A stretch of 64,000 nt of DNA from SKLM01 sp964542755. Lineage in GTDB: Bacteria > Chloroflexota > Anaerolineae > B4-G1. Position 1 is the first letter of the stretch. The number at the start of each line of letters is the position of its first letter. This document shows positions 17,140 through 25,398 of this stretch, piece by piece. The stretch is from NCBI GenBank assembly GCA_964542755.1, contig CAZIWL010000008.1:1-64000 (forward strand). Direction: 5' to 3'. Both the position numbers and the translations under genes were made by a program. The notes under the pieces are model-generated. The model had not been told where the DNA came from. It saw only the letters and a list, made by a program, of their open reading frames with translations, and made no database searches.

Positions 17140-18078
17140 TTAGACCTGGATCCCGCGGTTGGTCTGCCCCTCGACGACGTATGCGTGAGCGAGATAGCCT
17201 GTGTTATGAGCGGCCCCGACGTTGCCGTGCCGGTCCAGGACCACCAGGCCTCCGTGGCCCTCGGTGCGGTCCTTGAGGAGGGCAATGGCAGCTTCCGCGG
17301 CCTCCTGGGCCGTCATGCCGCGCTCCAGGAAGTCGCAGGCGGTCTTGCTGATGACGATTCTCATCAGGTGCTCGCCGTCTCCGGTGGCGGAGACGGCGCC
17401 GGTTCGATTGTCGGCGTAGGCCCCGCTGCCGACCAGCGGGGAGTCGCCCACCCGGCCCGGGTGTTTGTGGGGGGTACCGCCGGTGGAGGTGGCGACGGCC
17501 AGGTTGCCTTCGCCGTCCAGGGCCACGGCGCCGACCGTGTCGCACGGACCGCTGGGAACTACTTTCTTGTCGAAGAGCCCGTTTGCATCGGGGCTCCCGG
17601 CGGCGAACTCGCGCCAGCGTTCCACCTCCCTCTCGACGACGAGTTCCCAGCTCGGGCAGCATGCCAGTCCATGCGAGCGCGCAAAGAGTTCGGCCCCGTT
17701 GGCCGCCAGGACGGCGTGTTCAGACGTGTCCATGATCAGCCGCGCCAGGGTCACCGGGTGTCGCACATGCTGCACCGCCACAGCGGCCCCCAGGTTCAAC
17801 GTCCGCCCGTCCATGACGATGGCGTCGAGCTCGATCTCCCCGGCGGCGTTCAACACGGCGCCGCGTCCGGCGTCGAAGGTGGGATCGTCCTCAAGGATGC
17901 GCACGGTGGCCTCTACCGCCTCAAGGGCGGTCCCTCCATCAGCGAGGACGTCCCATCCGACGGCCGCGGCCTGGGAGCAGCCTTCAAGGGCAGCTTCCTG
18001 CATATCCCCGGGGATCTCCCACGCGCCCCCGTGCGCGATGATGGCCAGCGGTTGGTTATGTTTCTTGTGAGCTTTCAT
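17140..18078 (-). CDS. Isoaspartyl peptidase / L-asparaginase (Ntn hydrolase)
   Basis: A 312-residue type III asparaginase, made as one chain that self-cleaves before Thr181 (CDTVGAVALD) to give alpha and beta subunits; the freed Thr is the nucleophile. AIIAHGGAWEI at the N-terminus, GRGAVLNAAGEIELDA, and the substrate-binding GRVGDSPLVGSGAYAD and ATGDGEHLM segments all match. It hydrolyses beta-aspartyl dipeptides and asparagine. No signal peptide is seen, so it is cytoplasmic. It is flanked by the ClC and CoA-transferase genes with no obvious link. Confidence 0.9.
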   Translation of the reverse strand: MKAHKKHNQPLAIIAHGGAWEIPGDMQEAALEGCSQAAAVGWDVLADGGTALEAVEATVRILEDDPTFDAGRGAVLNAAGEIELDAIVMDGRTLNLGAAVAVQHVRHPVTLARLIMDTSEHAVLAANGAELFARSHGLACCPSWELVVEREVERWREFAAGSPDANGLFDKKVVPSGPCDTVGAVALDGEGNLAVATSTGGTPHKHPGRVGDSPLVGSGAYADNRTGAVSATGDGEHLMRIVISKTACDFLERGMTAQEAAEAAIALLKDRTEGHGGLVVLDRHGNVGAAHNTGYLAHAYVVEGQTNRGIQV

Positions 18079-18096
18079 GCTTGAACGAAGAATCTC

Positions 18097-20211
18097 CTAA
18101 TAATCGTTTGGTGTCTCGGACGGCGACCGGCCTTGGCCGCCGTGCATCAAGCGGTTTCGGAGCGCTTGTACCTCCCCGTCGGTGGCCAGCGCGATGAGGA
18201 CGTCGCCGGCCTCGAGCCGCGTGTCGCCGCGAGGGATGAGCACCCGACCGCCGCGACGTACGGATGCGATAAGCGTGTGACTGGGCAGGTCCAGCGCCTT
18301 GATCGTCCTGCCGACGGCTATGTGGTGCTCACGGAGCTTGATCTCCACGACGGACGTGCTTACGTTCTCCGTCACCCCGGCGGCCCCCATCCGCTGCTGG
18401 AGCCGAACGCGGTCCACCTTGCTGAGGCGGGCCTCCTGGTCCAGCGTAGCGTGAGAATAGGCCCGCACGATGTCGCCGCGCCGCAGTAAGCCCACCAATC
18501 GCCCGGTTTGGGCGCGGTCGATCACGGGCATCGGGCCCACGTCGAGGGCGCCGGCCCGCTGGAGGGCGGACTTGAGCGTCTCGTCTGGAAAGACCGTGAC
18601 CACGTGGGTGGCCTGGATGTCCGCCACGGTCCCGCTGATGAGCTGATCCGTCTGGGCCTTCTCGAGATCGGTCAATGTGACCATGCCCCGCAGGCGCTGT
18701 GCCTCATCGACAACCGGAAGCCCGTGATGATACGTTTCGTCGAAGATCCGCACCAGCTCCGTGAGTCTGGTGGTGGGCTTGACGGTCGTGACCTTGTCGA
18801 GCGGTGTCATCGCCTCGCCAACGAGGATCGTGCCCATCAAGTCCAGCTTCCGACCAGCGTCGATATCGATGCCGCGACGGCTCAACTTGATGGTGTAGAT
18901 GCCGTCACGGAGCAAGAGCCGGGCGATGGTCGCGCTGATGACGCTCGCCAGCATCAAGGGGAGCATGATCGTGTAGTCACGCGTCATCTCGAAAAGAGTC
19001 AGGATGGCCGTGATGGGCGCCCGGCTGGCAGCTGCGAAGACAGCGACCATGCCCACGATGGCGTACGAGGACGGGTCCTGAGCCAGCGCGTTGGAGGGGA
19101 CACTGATTGCGGCTCCGGAAGCCCGGACGAGCTGTCCGAACCCCCCGCCCAGCATCGCCCCGATGAAGAGACACGGGCCGAAGATGCCGCCCGCACCGCC
19201 CGAACCTACAGTCAGCGATGTCGCCAGGACCTTCACCAAGAGGAGGACGACGATGGGGGTGAATGCCAGGCGGCCTGAGAGCACGGCCTCGATCGTGTCA
19301 TCTCCAATGCCCAGGACCCGCGGGAACCAGATGCCGAGCGTGCCGACGGCGAGCCCTCCCAGAGCGGGCTTGACGTAGACAGGGAGTTTCCGACGGTCGA
19401 AGAATCGGTCGACATGAAAGAGGATCTGTGTGAAGCCAACCCCGACGAACGCAGCGACGGCGCCCAGTACGGCAAACAGGGGCAGCTCCCAGGCCTCTGG
19501 CGCGGTAGAGGGAGGAAAAGGGAACGCCGGCACGTCCCCAAAGTAGGTTTGTCCGACGACGCTGGCGGTGACGGCCGCCACGACGACGCTCGTGAACTGG
19601 ACCAGCCCGAACTCGGAGAGAAGGACCTCCATCGCGAACATCACGCCCGCGAGCGGCGCGTTGAACGTCGCAGCGATGCCCCCCGCGGCACCACAGGCGA
19701 CCAGGTTCTTGGCCCACTCATCTGAGAGCCGGACGACTTGGCTGAGGGCCGATCCGATGGCCGCCCCGATCTGCACCACCGGCCCTGCACGACCGGCCGA
19801 TCCGCCGCTCCCGATGGTGATAGCCGTCGCCACCGGCTTGGCCGCGATGAGCGTGGGGCGCATCCGGCCGCCGCGGAGGGCCAGCGCCTCCATCACGCTG
19901 CCTACCCCGGGCCCGCTGACTTCCTCCAGCCCCAGGTGCACCATCAAGCCCACGATCAGGCCGCCCACCGCCGGCGCAATCACCGGTAGGGCTGAGGCGA
20001 CGAGCGGGGGTGAGCCCAGACCGACGAGCCAGGTCTTCAGTGTCTCGAAGAGGAGGACATGGGCTGCGCCAATCAGCCAGCGGAGCGCGACGGCGGCATA
20101 ACCGCTGCCCAGGCCGACCATGAGGGCCAAAGTGAGCATGACGACCGTCTGCGAGCTCCAGAACCGGCTGTATGTCGTCGCCAGTCTGCCACGAAGGGAC
20201 GATTGATCCAT
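18097..20211 (-). CDS. ClC-family chloride channel/transporter with CBS pair and TrkA-C domain
   Basis: A 704-residue ClC protein: membrane domain (about 15-440), a CBS pair (about 460-580) and a C-terminal TrkA_C (RCK_C) domain (about 620-700, with RGDTRLEAGDVLIALA). The anion-path loops are recognisable: SGPGVGSV (about 99-106), GSAGRAGP (138-144) and the helix-N region GSGGAGGIFGP. In the GREGP consensus the gating glutamate is replaced by Ala142 (codon at 19786-19788). The inner proton glutamate position, in FAMEVLL, is Val rather than the second Glu of the E. coli exchanger. These changes point to a channel or uncoupled transporter. Regulation by nucleotides at the CBS/TrkA_C domains is plausible. 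Confidence 0.88.
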   Translation of the reverse strand: MDQSSLRGRLATTYSRFWSSQTVVMLTLALMVGLGSGYAAVALRWLIGAAHVLLFETLKTWLVGLGSPPLVASALPVIAPAVGGLIVGLMVHLGLEEVSGPGVGSVMEALALRGGRMRPTLIAAKPVATAITIGSGGSAGRAGPVVQIGAAIGSALSQVVRLSDEWAKNLVACGAAGGIAATFNAPLAGVMFAMEVLLSEFGLVQFTSVVVAAVTASVVGQTYFGDVPAFPFPPSTAPEAWELPLFAVLGAVAAFVGVGFTQILFHVDRFFDRRKLPVYVKPALGGLAVGTLGIWFPRVLGIGDDTIEAVLSGRLAFTPIVVLLLVKVLATSLTVGSGGAGGIFGPCLFIGAMLGGGFGQLVRASGAAISVPSNALAQDPSSYAIVGMVAVFAAASRAPITAILTLFEMTRDYTIMLPLMLASVISATIARLLLRDGIYTIKLSRRGIDIDAGRKLDLMGTILVGEAMTPLDKVTTVKPTTRLTELVRIFDETYHHGLPVVDEAQRLRGMVTLTDLEKAQTDQLISGTVADIQATHVVTVFPDETLKSALQRAGALDVGPMPVIDRAQTGRLVGLLRRGDIVRAYSHATLDQEARLSKVDRVRLQQRMGAAGVTENVSTSVVEIKLREHHIAVGRTIKALDLPSHTLIASVRRGGRVLIPRGDTRLEAGDVLIALATDGEVQALRNRLMHGGQGRSPSETPNDY

Positions 20212-20298
20212 AGGTCTCGAGTTCAGAGCGCGGCGGTTGGCGGCGTTGCTATACGCCGGTGGCCCGCAAGCACCGCCCCGCCGCTCAACCAGCGGACG

Positions 20299-20787
20299 TC
20301 AGCCGGACGACCCCATCACAGGCCGGAAGTATCGGATGTCCGTGATGCTCCCTTTCCGTTCTGATGGGTCCTTCAGGACGGGCTCGACGGGCATGCCCAG
20401 GTAGACATCCTCTGGGTCGACCTCATCGAGGTAGTGTACCAGTCCCCCGTCGGTCTCGTCGAGCGCGACAAAGGCCATGATACGCGGCTCGGGAAGGGGC
20501 TGTTCGTCGAGATCGTGGTGGACGACCGTGAACGTATGGACGTGTCCAATCGGCTCCACCTCGATCCAGTCTTCCAGATGGGCAAAGCACTCCTCACAGT
20601 AAAGACGGGGCGGCATATACGTGATGTCGCACTCGAGACATACGGCGGCGAGGAAGCGGCCCTCGTCCTTGATGGCACGAAAGAACCTTTCTCCCGCGAT
20701 ACCAGCGGTGTAGCGGCCCTCGGTGGGCATGTCGCCGCGCCAGGTGAGGGCGTCCCCCGCGTGTTCCAGACGATCTAACAAGCTCAT
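20299..20787 (-). CDS. DUF35 zinc-ribbon/OB-fold protein B
   Basis: A 162-residue DUF35 protein: N-terminal helix, rubredoxin-like zinc ribbon with CLECD and YCEECF (four Cys), then an OB-fold (about 75-150) ending in ITDIRYFRPV. DUF35 proteins act as partners of thiolase-like enzymes, linking or channelling acyl-CoA intermediates; examples are ChsH2 with Ltp2, BbsA with BbsB, and the archaeal thiolase/HMG-CoA synthase complex. The start ATG overlaps the stop of the DUF35 A gene (TGATG), so they are coupled. The 10 N-terminal residues before the ribbon helix are MSLLDRLEHA. Confidence 0.88.
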   Translation of the reverse strand: MSLLDRLEHAGDALTWRGDMPTEGRYTAGIAGERFFRAIKDEGRFLAAVCLECDITYMPPRLYCEECFAHLEDWIEVEPIGHVHTFTVVHHDLDEQPLPEPRIMAFVALDETDGGLVHYLDEVDPEDVYLGMPVEPVLKDPSERKGSITDIRYFRPVMGSSG

Positions 20788-21314
20788 CAGTCCTCCCTCC
20801 CTTGATCGGGCGTCTCGACGGGCTTGAAGTAGACGATATCCGTGATGGCGCCGCTCCGTTCCTCCGGCGGCTTCCACACCGCCCGGACGCGCATGCCGAT
20901 CTCCAGCGCAGCGGGGTCGACCTCCCCAAGCATGTGCATGATGCCCATCCCGGGCGAGGCCCCGTCGATGGCGATCACAGCCGGCATCAGCGGATCCTTC
21001 AGCTGGACCATGTCCCAGGTCACGTAGCAGCGCGAGAACGTCACCACCGTGCCTGTGTCCTCCAGAGTGACCCAGCGGTCGGTGGCACAGAAACAGGACT
21101 CGCAGAACATACGGGGCGGGACGAGCACGCGGCTGCACTCGGGGCAGCTGCGCCCGATGATGTGTCCCGCCTTCAGCCCCTGCAGGTAACGGCCGATGGC
21201 CACCCCGGCATCCCAGGCGTACTGCGCATTGGGATCCCAGGTCTCGAAGAGGATCGTCCGATCCTCGAAATCGTCGCGCCGCAGGTAGATCGTGTCGTAG
21301 ACAAACGCTTCCAT
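20787..21314 (-). CDS. DUF35 zinc-ribbon/OB-fold protein A
   Basis: A 175-residue DUF35 protein, paralogous to the protein encoded downstream. The zinc ribbon is CPECSR with FCESCF, and the OB-fold runs from about 85 to 165, ending in ITDIVYFKPVETP. An N-terminal extension (MEAFVYDTIYLRRDDFEDR) with aromatic and acidic residues precedes the helix that usually contacts the thiolase. The ATG at 21314 follows GGAGAGGAG; a GTG at 21332 is less likely. It lies about 140 nt after the stop of a thiolase-like gene, and the order thiolase-like 1, thiolase-like 2, DUF35 A, DUF35 B suggests two matched pairs. Confidence 0.88.
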   Translation of the reverse strand: MEAFVYDTIYLRRDDFEDRTILFETWDPNAQYAWDAGVAIGRYLQGLKAGHIIGRSCPECSRVLVPPRMFCESCFCATDRWVTLEDTGTVVTFSRCYVTWDMVQLKDPLMPAVIAIDGASPGMGIMHMLGEVDPAALEIGMRVRAVWKPPEERSGAITDIVYFKPVETPDQGRED

Positions 21315-21457
21315 GGTTGTTCTCCTCTCCACTTCCGAAGCTTGAGGCCAAAGCCGCGCTGGTCCAACCGTTGGGCGTGGTCAGCGCGTGGGTGGACGGC
21401 TCATTCTGTGACCCGGTCCCAGACCCGGTCCGCGAGCTGGCCCGACCCGACGTTGGC

Positions 21458-22645
21458 TCAGGTGCCCATGACGATCACGGTGCCGACCTGCATCAGGTCG
21501 CCCCACGCCTGCGCCAGCCCGCGCCGCGGGTTGCCGGGCACCTGACGGGCCCCGGCCTCTCCGCGCAGCTGCCAGAAGATCTCGGCGACCTTCATCAGAC
21601 CGGCCGCGGCGATGGGGTTCCCTACGCCCAGCAGACCGCCGGAGGGGCATACGGGCAAGTCACCGTCCCGCTGCGTCACGCCGTCGGCCGCCGCCTTCGG
21701 GGCTTCGCCCTTATCGAACAACATCAGGCCCTCCAGGTGGTGGAGCTCCTTGTAGTCGAAGGGATCGTACGGCTCGGCGATGTGGATCTCTTTGCGCGGT
21801 TCCGTGATCCCGGCCATATCGTAGGCCATGCGAGCTGCCTCCTCCACGTAGACGGGATAGGAAAGATCGCGGTTTGTCCAGTAGGCTGTGTCCAGGTTCC
21901 AGCCGACGCCCTCGACCCAGATGGGCTTGTTCGTGACCCGCCGGGCCTCGTGGGAGGCGCTCATGACCAGTGCCACCGCGCCGTCGGTGACTGGGCTCAC
22001 GTCGAGGCGCTGGACAGGCCAGGCCAGAACGGGCGAATTGAGCACGTCGTCGACGGTGATGTCCCGGTCCCCCAGCAGCGCGGCAGGGTGATCCGCCGCG
22101 TTACGCTTGTTCTTGACCGAGACGGTGGCGATGTCGCGCTTGCTCAGCCCGTACCGGTTCATGTAGGCATTCATCTCCAGGGCGAAGATCCAGAGCAGGT
22201 TGGGCTTGAGGGGCCTCTCGGTGGTGTGATCGAAGATGGTCAGAAAAGCGGCCTGGGGATGGGGCTGACAGGAGGACATCTTCTCCTCGCAGACCACCAG
22301 TACGTTGTCAAACAGGCCGCTGGCGACGTGGTACCAGCCCTGGATGGCGGCGAAGACGCCCGTGCCCCCCCCGACGTATCCGCGAATGACCGGCTTGCCC
22401 CATCCACCGCAGCCGTCCGACAGGTACTCACTCTTCATATGGACGCCGTCGAAAGCGTCCGGAGCCGTGCCGATGACCACAGCATCGATGTCATCCAGGG
22501 TCATCTCGCAGGACTGGAGGGCCAGGTGAGCGGCCTCCCAGGCCAGCTCCTTGGCGGTCTCCTGGGCGCGGCGCACGAACTTCGTCATGCCGGCGCCGAC
22601 GACGGCGACTCGCGGGGTGTTCCCTTTCATACGATTCCCGTACAT
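21458..22645 (-). CDS. Thiolase-like protein 2, lacking the nucleophilic cysteine
   Basis: A 395-residue protein with the SCP-x/Ltp-type thiolase fold. Where true thiolases have Cys in a 'C.SG..A' turn, it reads GYVGGGTGVFAA (about 89-100) with no Cys. The HDCF motif is replaced by YDPF (EPYDPFDYKELHHLEGL), and the GHP histidine by GNPIAAAG. The fold landmarks VAVVGAGMTKF and WQLRGEAGARQV remain. Loss of Cys and His argues against Claisen chemistry and resembles Ltp2-like retro-aldolases that need a DUF35 partner. The ATG at 22645 follows GGAGGCGAGCC and lies 10 nt after the upstream gene's stop. Confidence 0.85.
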   Translation of the reverse strand: MYGNRMKGNTPRVAVVGAGMTKFVRRAQETAKELAWEAAHLALQSCEMTLDDIDAVVIGTAPDAFDGVHMKSEYLSDGCGGWGKPVIRGYVGGGTGVFAAIQGWYHVASGLFDNVLVVCEEKMSSCQPHPQAAFLTIFDHTTERPLKPNLLWIFALEMNAYMNRYGLSKRDIATVSVKNKRNAADHPAALLGDRDITVDDVLNSPVLAWPVQRLDVSPVTDGAVALVMSASHEARRVTNKPIWVEGVGWNLDTAYWTNRDLSYPVYVEEAARMAYDMAGITEPRKEIHIAEPYDPFDYKELHHLEGLMLFDKGEAPKAAADGVTQRDGDLPVCPSGGLLGVGNPIAAAGLMKVAEIFWQLRGEAGARQVPGNPRRGLAQAWGDLMQVGTVIVMGT

Positions 22646-22655
22646 GGCTCGCCTC

Positions 22656-23813
22656 CTAATTCCCTAGGACCACGGCGGCACCGCCCGTGGTCGGCACGCC
22701 CCGCCAGCCAAAGGCCAGGCCGGTCTCGACGCCCTCGATCTGGCGCTGACCCGCCTCCCCGCGGAGTTGGAGCACGACCTCCAGGACCCGGGCCAGGCCT
22801 GTCGCGTCGAGGAGGTGCCCCTGTCCCAGAGCGCCTCCCGACACGTTGACGGGGAACGCCCCGCTTGACGCCGTCCCGCCCGCCAGTGTCCACTCTCCGG
22901 CGACGCCCGGGGGGCAGAGGCCGAGGGCCTCCGTGTGTTGGAGCTCCTTGTAGGCGAAGGTGTCGTCGATCTCGGCGAAGTCGATCTCCTCCCGGGGGCT
23001 CTGGATGCCCGCCGTACGATAGGCCATCTCGCCAGCGGCTCGAGCATACCGGGCGTCCCCCCAGGGCCTGCTTTCCAACCGGAAGGTATCGTTGGCCCAG
23101 CCGATGCCTCGAAGCCAGACGGGATGGTCTGTCAGGGCTCTCGCGGTCTCTGCCGAGGCCAGGACGAAGACAATGGCCCCGTCGCTGTGGTCCGCGCACT
23201 CCAGCCTTGTGAGCGGTTCAGCGACCGGTCCAGAGATCAGCACGTCGTCGATGGATAGGGCGGCCGGGTGACCGGCCGAGGGGTTCTTGAGCGCGTTCGC
23301 CCGATTCTTGGCGACCACAGCCGCGCACTCCTCGTGCGTCGTGGCCGTCTCGGCCAGGTAGCGGAGCATCTCCATACCCGCCACATAGATGGGATGCGCC
23401 TTGAGCGGCCGGTTGTACACGGGGTCGAAGGCGAAGGCTTCTACATAGGGGAGGGTGAGCACGTTGGACGCCTTGGAGTGGGCCTCGACCACCACGACGT
23501 CGAACTGCCCGGTGAGGATCTGCATCGCCGCCGCAGCCAGGCCGTGGATCCCCTCGCCCGCGATAGTCTGTACGGGCCGATGGAGCGCGCCCAGTTGATC
23601 CGGCACGTACTCATCCATGATGCTGATGCCCTCGTGGTAGTCCTCGCCCACGCTGACGAAGCTATCCACGTCTCGACGCGGATCGATGCCTGCATCCTCG
23701 TAGCTCTTGACGGCGGCATCATACATCAGTTCCTTATACGATAGGTCGGGTGAGATGGAGCGGAATCCGCTCCAACCCGCACCCACGATGGCAACCCGAT
23801 GCCTCAGTATCAT
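22656..23813 (-). CDS. Thiolase-like protein 1, lacking the nucleophilic cysteine
   Basis: A 385-residue thiolase-superfamily protein, first gene of the quartet. The nucleophile region reads TIAGEGIHGLAAAAM (84-97), without Cys. The HDCF motif is DDTF (EIDDTFAYKELQHTEAL), and the C-terminal loop GQGHLLDATG keeps the His but not the Pro. VAIVGAGWSGF and LQLRGEAGQRQIEG place it in the same SCP-x-like group as the protein encoded downstream, but the two differ enough to be separate partners. AAGGAGG precedes the ATG at 23813. It may form a heteromer with protein 2 or bind one of the DUF35 proteins; the reaction is unknown. Confidence 0.85.
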   Translation of the reverse strand: MILRHRVAIVGAGWSGFRSISPDLSYKELMYDAAVKSYEDAGIDPRRDVDSFVSVGEDYHEGISIMDEYVPDQLGALHRPVQTIAGEGIHGLAAAAMQILTGQFDVVVVEAHSKASNVLTLPYVEAFAFDPVYNRPLKAHPIYVAGMEMLRYLAETATTHEECAAVVAKNRANALKNPSAGHPAALSIDDVLISGPVAEPLTRLECADHSDGAIVFVLASAETARALTDHPVWLRGIGWANDTFRLESRPWGDARYARAAGEMAYRTAGIQSPREEIDFAEIDDTFAYKELQHTEALGLCPPGVAGEWTLAGGTASSGAFPVNVSGGALGQGHLLDATGLARVLEVVLQLRGEAGQRQIEGVETGLAFGWRGVPTTGGAAVVLGN

Positions 23814-24362
23814 GCCATTTGCCTCCTTGAGATAGTCGATCCTGCCAGATCAGGGTCCGCCTACCGTTTGTGGTCCGTGGGGTGTTCACCTCCTTCGCGC
23901 TCCATCGTCGTCATCATTCGCCGAGTCGTCGTCGCAATCATTCGTACAGTCATCGTTGGCCGAGCGATGGAGCAGTGGGGGATCGATTGGAGCGTGGTGA
24001 GAGCGGGCCAGTTTCCCACCTGAGGTGTCCCGGCACAGACCTAAGGCCGGCGGGGTGGGTTCCGCCTTTGGGAGACCGGCTCTGCGATCCCGCATGTCCG
24101 TGACGACGCACGCTGCTCAACTCCTCCCGCTGGGGTCACGTTGCCGACGTGCGATCTCCGAATGAGGCTGTACGGTGACGCCATTCTATATCAAAGCGGG
24201 AAAACGCACAAAGGGACGCAGGCCCAGCGAGGCCCGACGTGCCATCCGGAATCCCACATCAGACACCGAGGCAGGCCGTCGGCCGGGTTGGATAGCAAGG
24301 CTCGCCGCCCGATCTTGTGAGCCGCCCGCGGCTCGGCGAAGTCGCGTCGCGACGAGACAGCG
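23814..24362. other. Gene-free region upstream of the thiolase-like/DUF35 operon
   Basis: About 550 bases with no convincing gene. At about 23901-23960 there is a low-complexity stretch of repeated GTCGTC/CATCATT-like words. The promoter of the quartet should lie here, but no strong -35/-10 pair on the minus strand was found. Confidence 0.4.
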
Positions 24363-25256
24363 TCAGGGGCTCGGGGCCTCCGTCCCGGGGCCGGCCTCGG
24401 GACCTCCACCTCTACCGGTGGTTGGCATGCCCTCAAGGTCGGTCCTGCGGATGAGGACCTCCTGGCGCGGATAGGGCAGCTCGATGCCCGCCCGGGCGCA
24501 GACCTGGAGCACGCGTTTCTGGATGACGCGCTTCACCGTCCACTGAGCTCCGGGAATCGTCTTCGCCGTCACGCGGACAACCATAGAGCCATCCCCCAGG
24601 CTGACCGGGGCGATCACCTCCGGGGTACCGATCAGCAGGGGAGCAAGCTCCTCATCAACGGTAAGCTCCTCGGCCAGTTCCGTCAAGACGACCACTACCT
24701 CATCCAGGTCCTCCTCGTACGCCACGCCAACGTCGACCAGGGCCTTGGACCAGTCGCGGGTGAGATTGGATACGATGCGCACCTCACCGTTAGGCACCAG
24801 GTTCAGGCTGCCGTCAAGGGAGCGGATGCTGGTGGTTCTGAGGGTGATACGCTCGACCTGACCTGCGATCTCCCCGATCTTGATCACGTCGCCGACAGCG
24901 TATTGGTTCTCGATGAGGACGAAGAGACCACCGAGCACGTCTTTCATAAGGGTCTGCGCGCCGAGGCTGATGGCCAGTCCGATCACGCCAACGCTGGCCA
25001 ATACGGGCGTGACGTCGACGAAGTGATTGAGGACCATCAAACCCACAGAGGCCACCACGATGGCGACGACGATCCAACGGGCCGTGCCGACCAGCGTGAG
25101 AAGTTGCTTGCGCCGGCCCTCTTGGAGGGGTTCCATCGTCCTGATCAAGCGGGCGATGCGCCGCTCTAGGAACTGGGCCAGGGCGACGCCTAGCGCCGCC
25201 AGTGTCACGCTCACCAGGCTGGAGAGCCAGGGAGAACCGACATCATTCAACGTCAT
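24363..25256 (-). CDS. Small-conductance mechanosensitive channel, MscS family
   Basis: A 297-residue MscS-type channel that releases solutes on hypo-osmotic shock. Three N-terminal helices (about 10-32, 55-80, 85-115) include the pore helix TM3, with a Gly/Ala-rich line ending in SLGAQTLMKDVLGGLFVLIE. This is followed by the beta domain (VGDVIKIGEIAGQVERITLR) and the alpha/beta C-terminal domain. A Gly/Pro-rich tail (about 275-297) is an addition to the core. The ATG at 25256 is preceded by GGAGG at 6 nt. Confidence 0.9.
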   Translation of the reverse strand: MTLNDVGSPWLSSLVSVTLAALGVALAQFLERRIARLIRTMEPLQEGRRKQLLTLVGTARWIVVAIVVASVGLMVLNHFVDVTPVLASVGVIGLAISLGAQTLMKDVLGGLFVLIENQYAVGDVIKIGEIAGQVERITLRTTSIRSLDGSLNLVPNGEVRIVSNLTRDWSKALVDVGVAYEEDLDEVVVVLTELAEELTVDEELAPLLIGTPEVIAPVSLGDGSMVVRVTAKTIPGAQWTVKRVIQKRVLQVCARAGIELPYPRQEVLIRRTDLEGMPTTGRGGGPEAGPGTEAPSP

Positions 25257-25398
25257 AGACGACCTCCGTGTAGGGTGCCCCACCGCACGCGCCAGGGAGT
25301 CTCTCCCTCCTCCCTTTCCGGTTCCGGCCCCTTCCAGTCCAACCGTCCCACGGGGCGTCCAGTCGGCGGCGCTGTCGACACCTATACATTGGGAACGA

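Noticed and set aside
21317..22849. A 510-codon open frame on the plus strand opposite the thiolase-like gene
   Set aside because: Antisense to a gene with clear fold landmarks and a strong ribosome-binding site.
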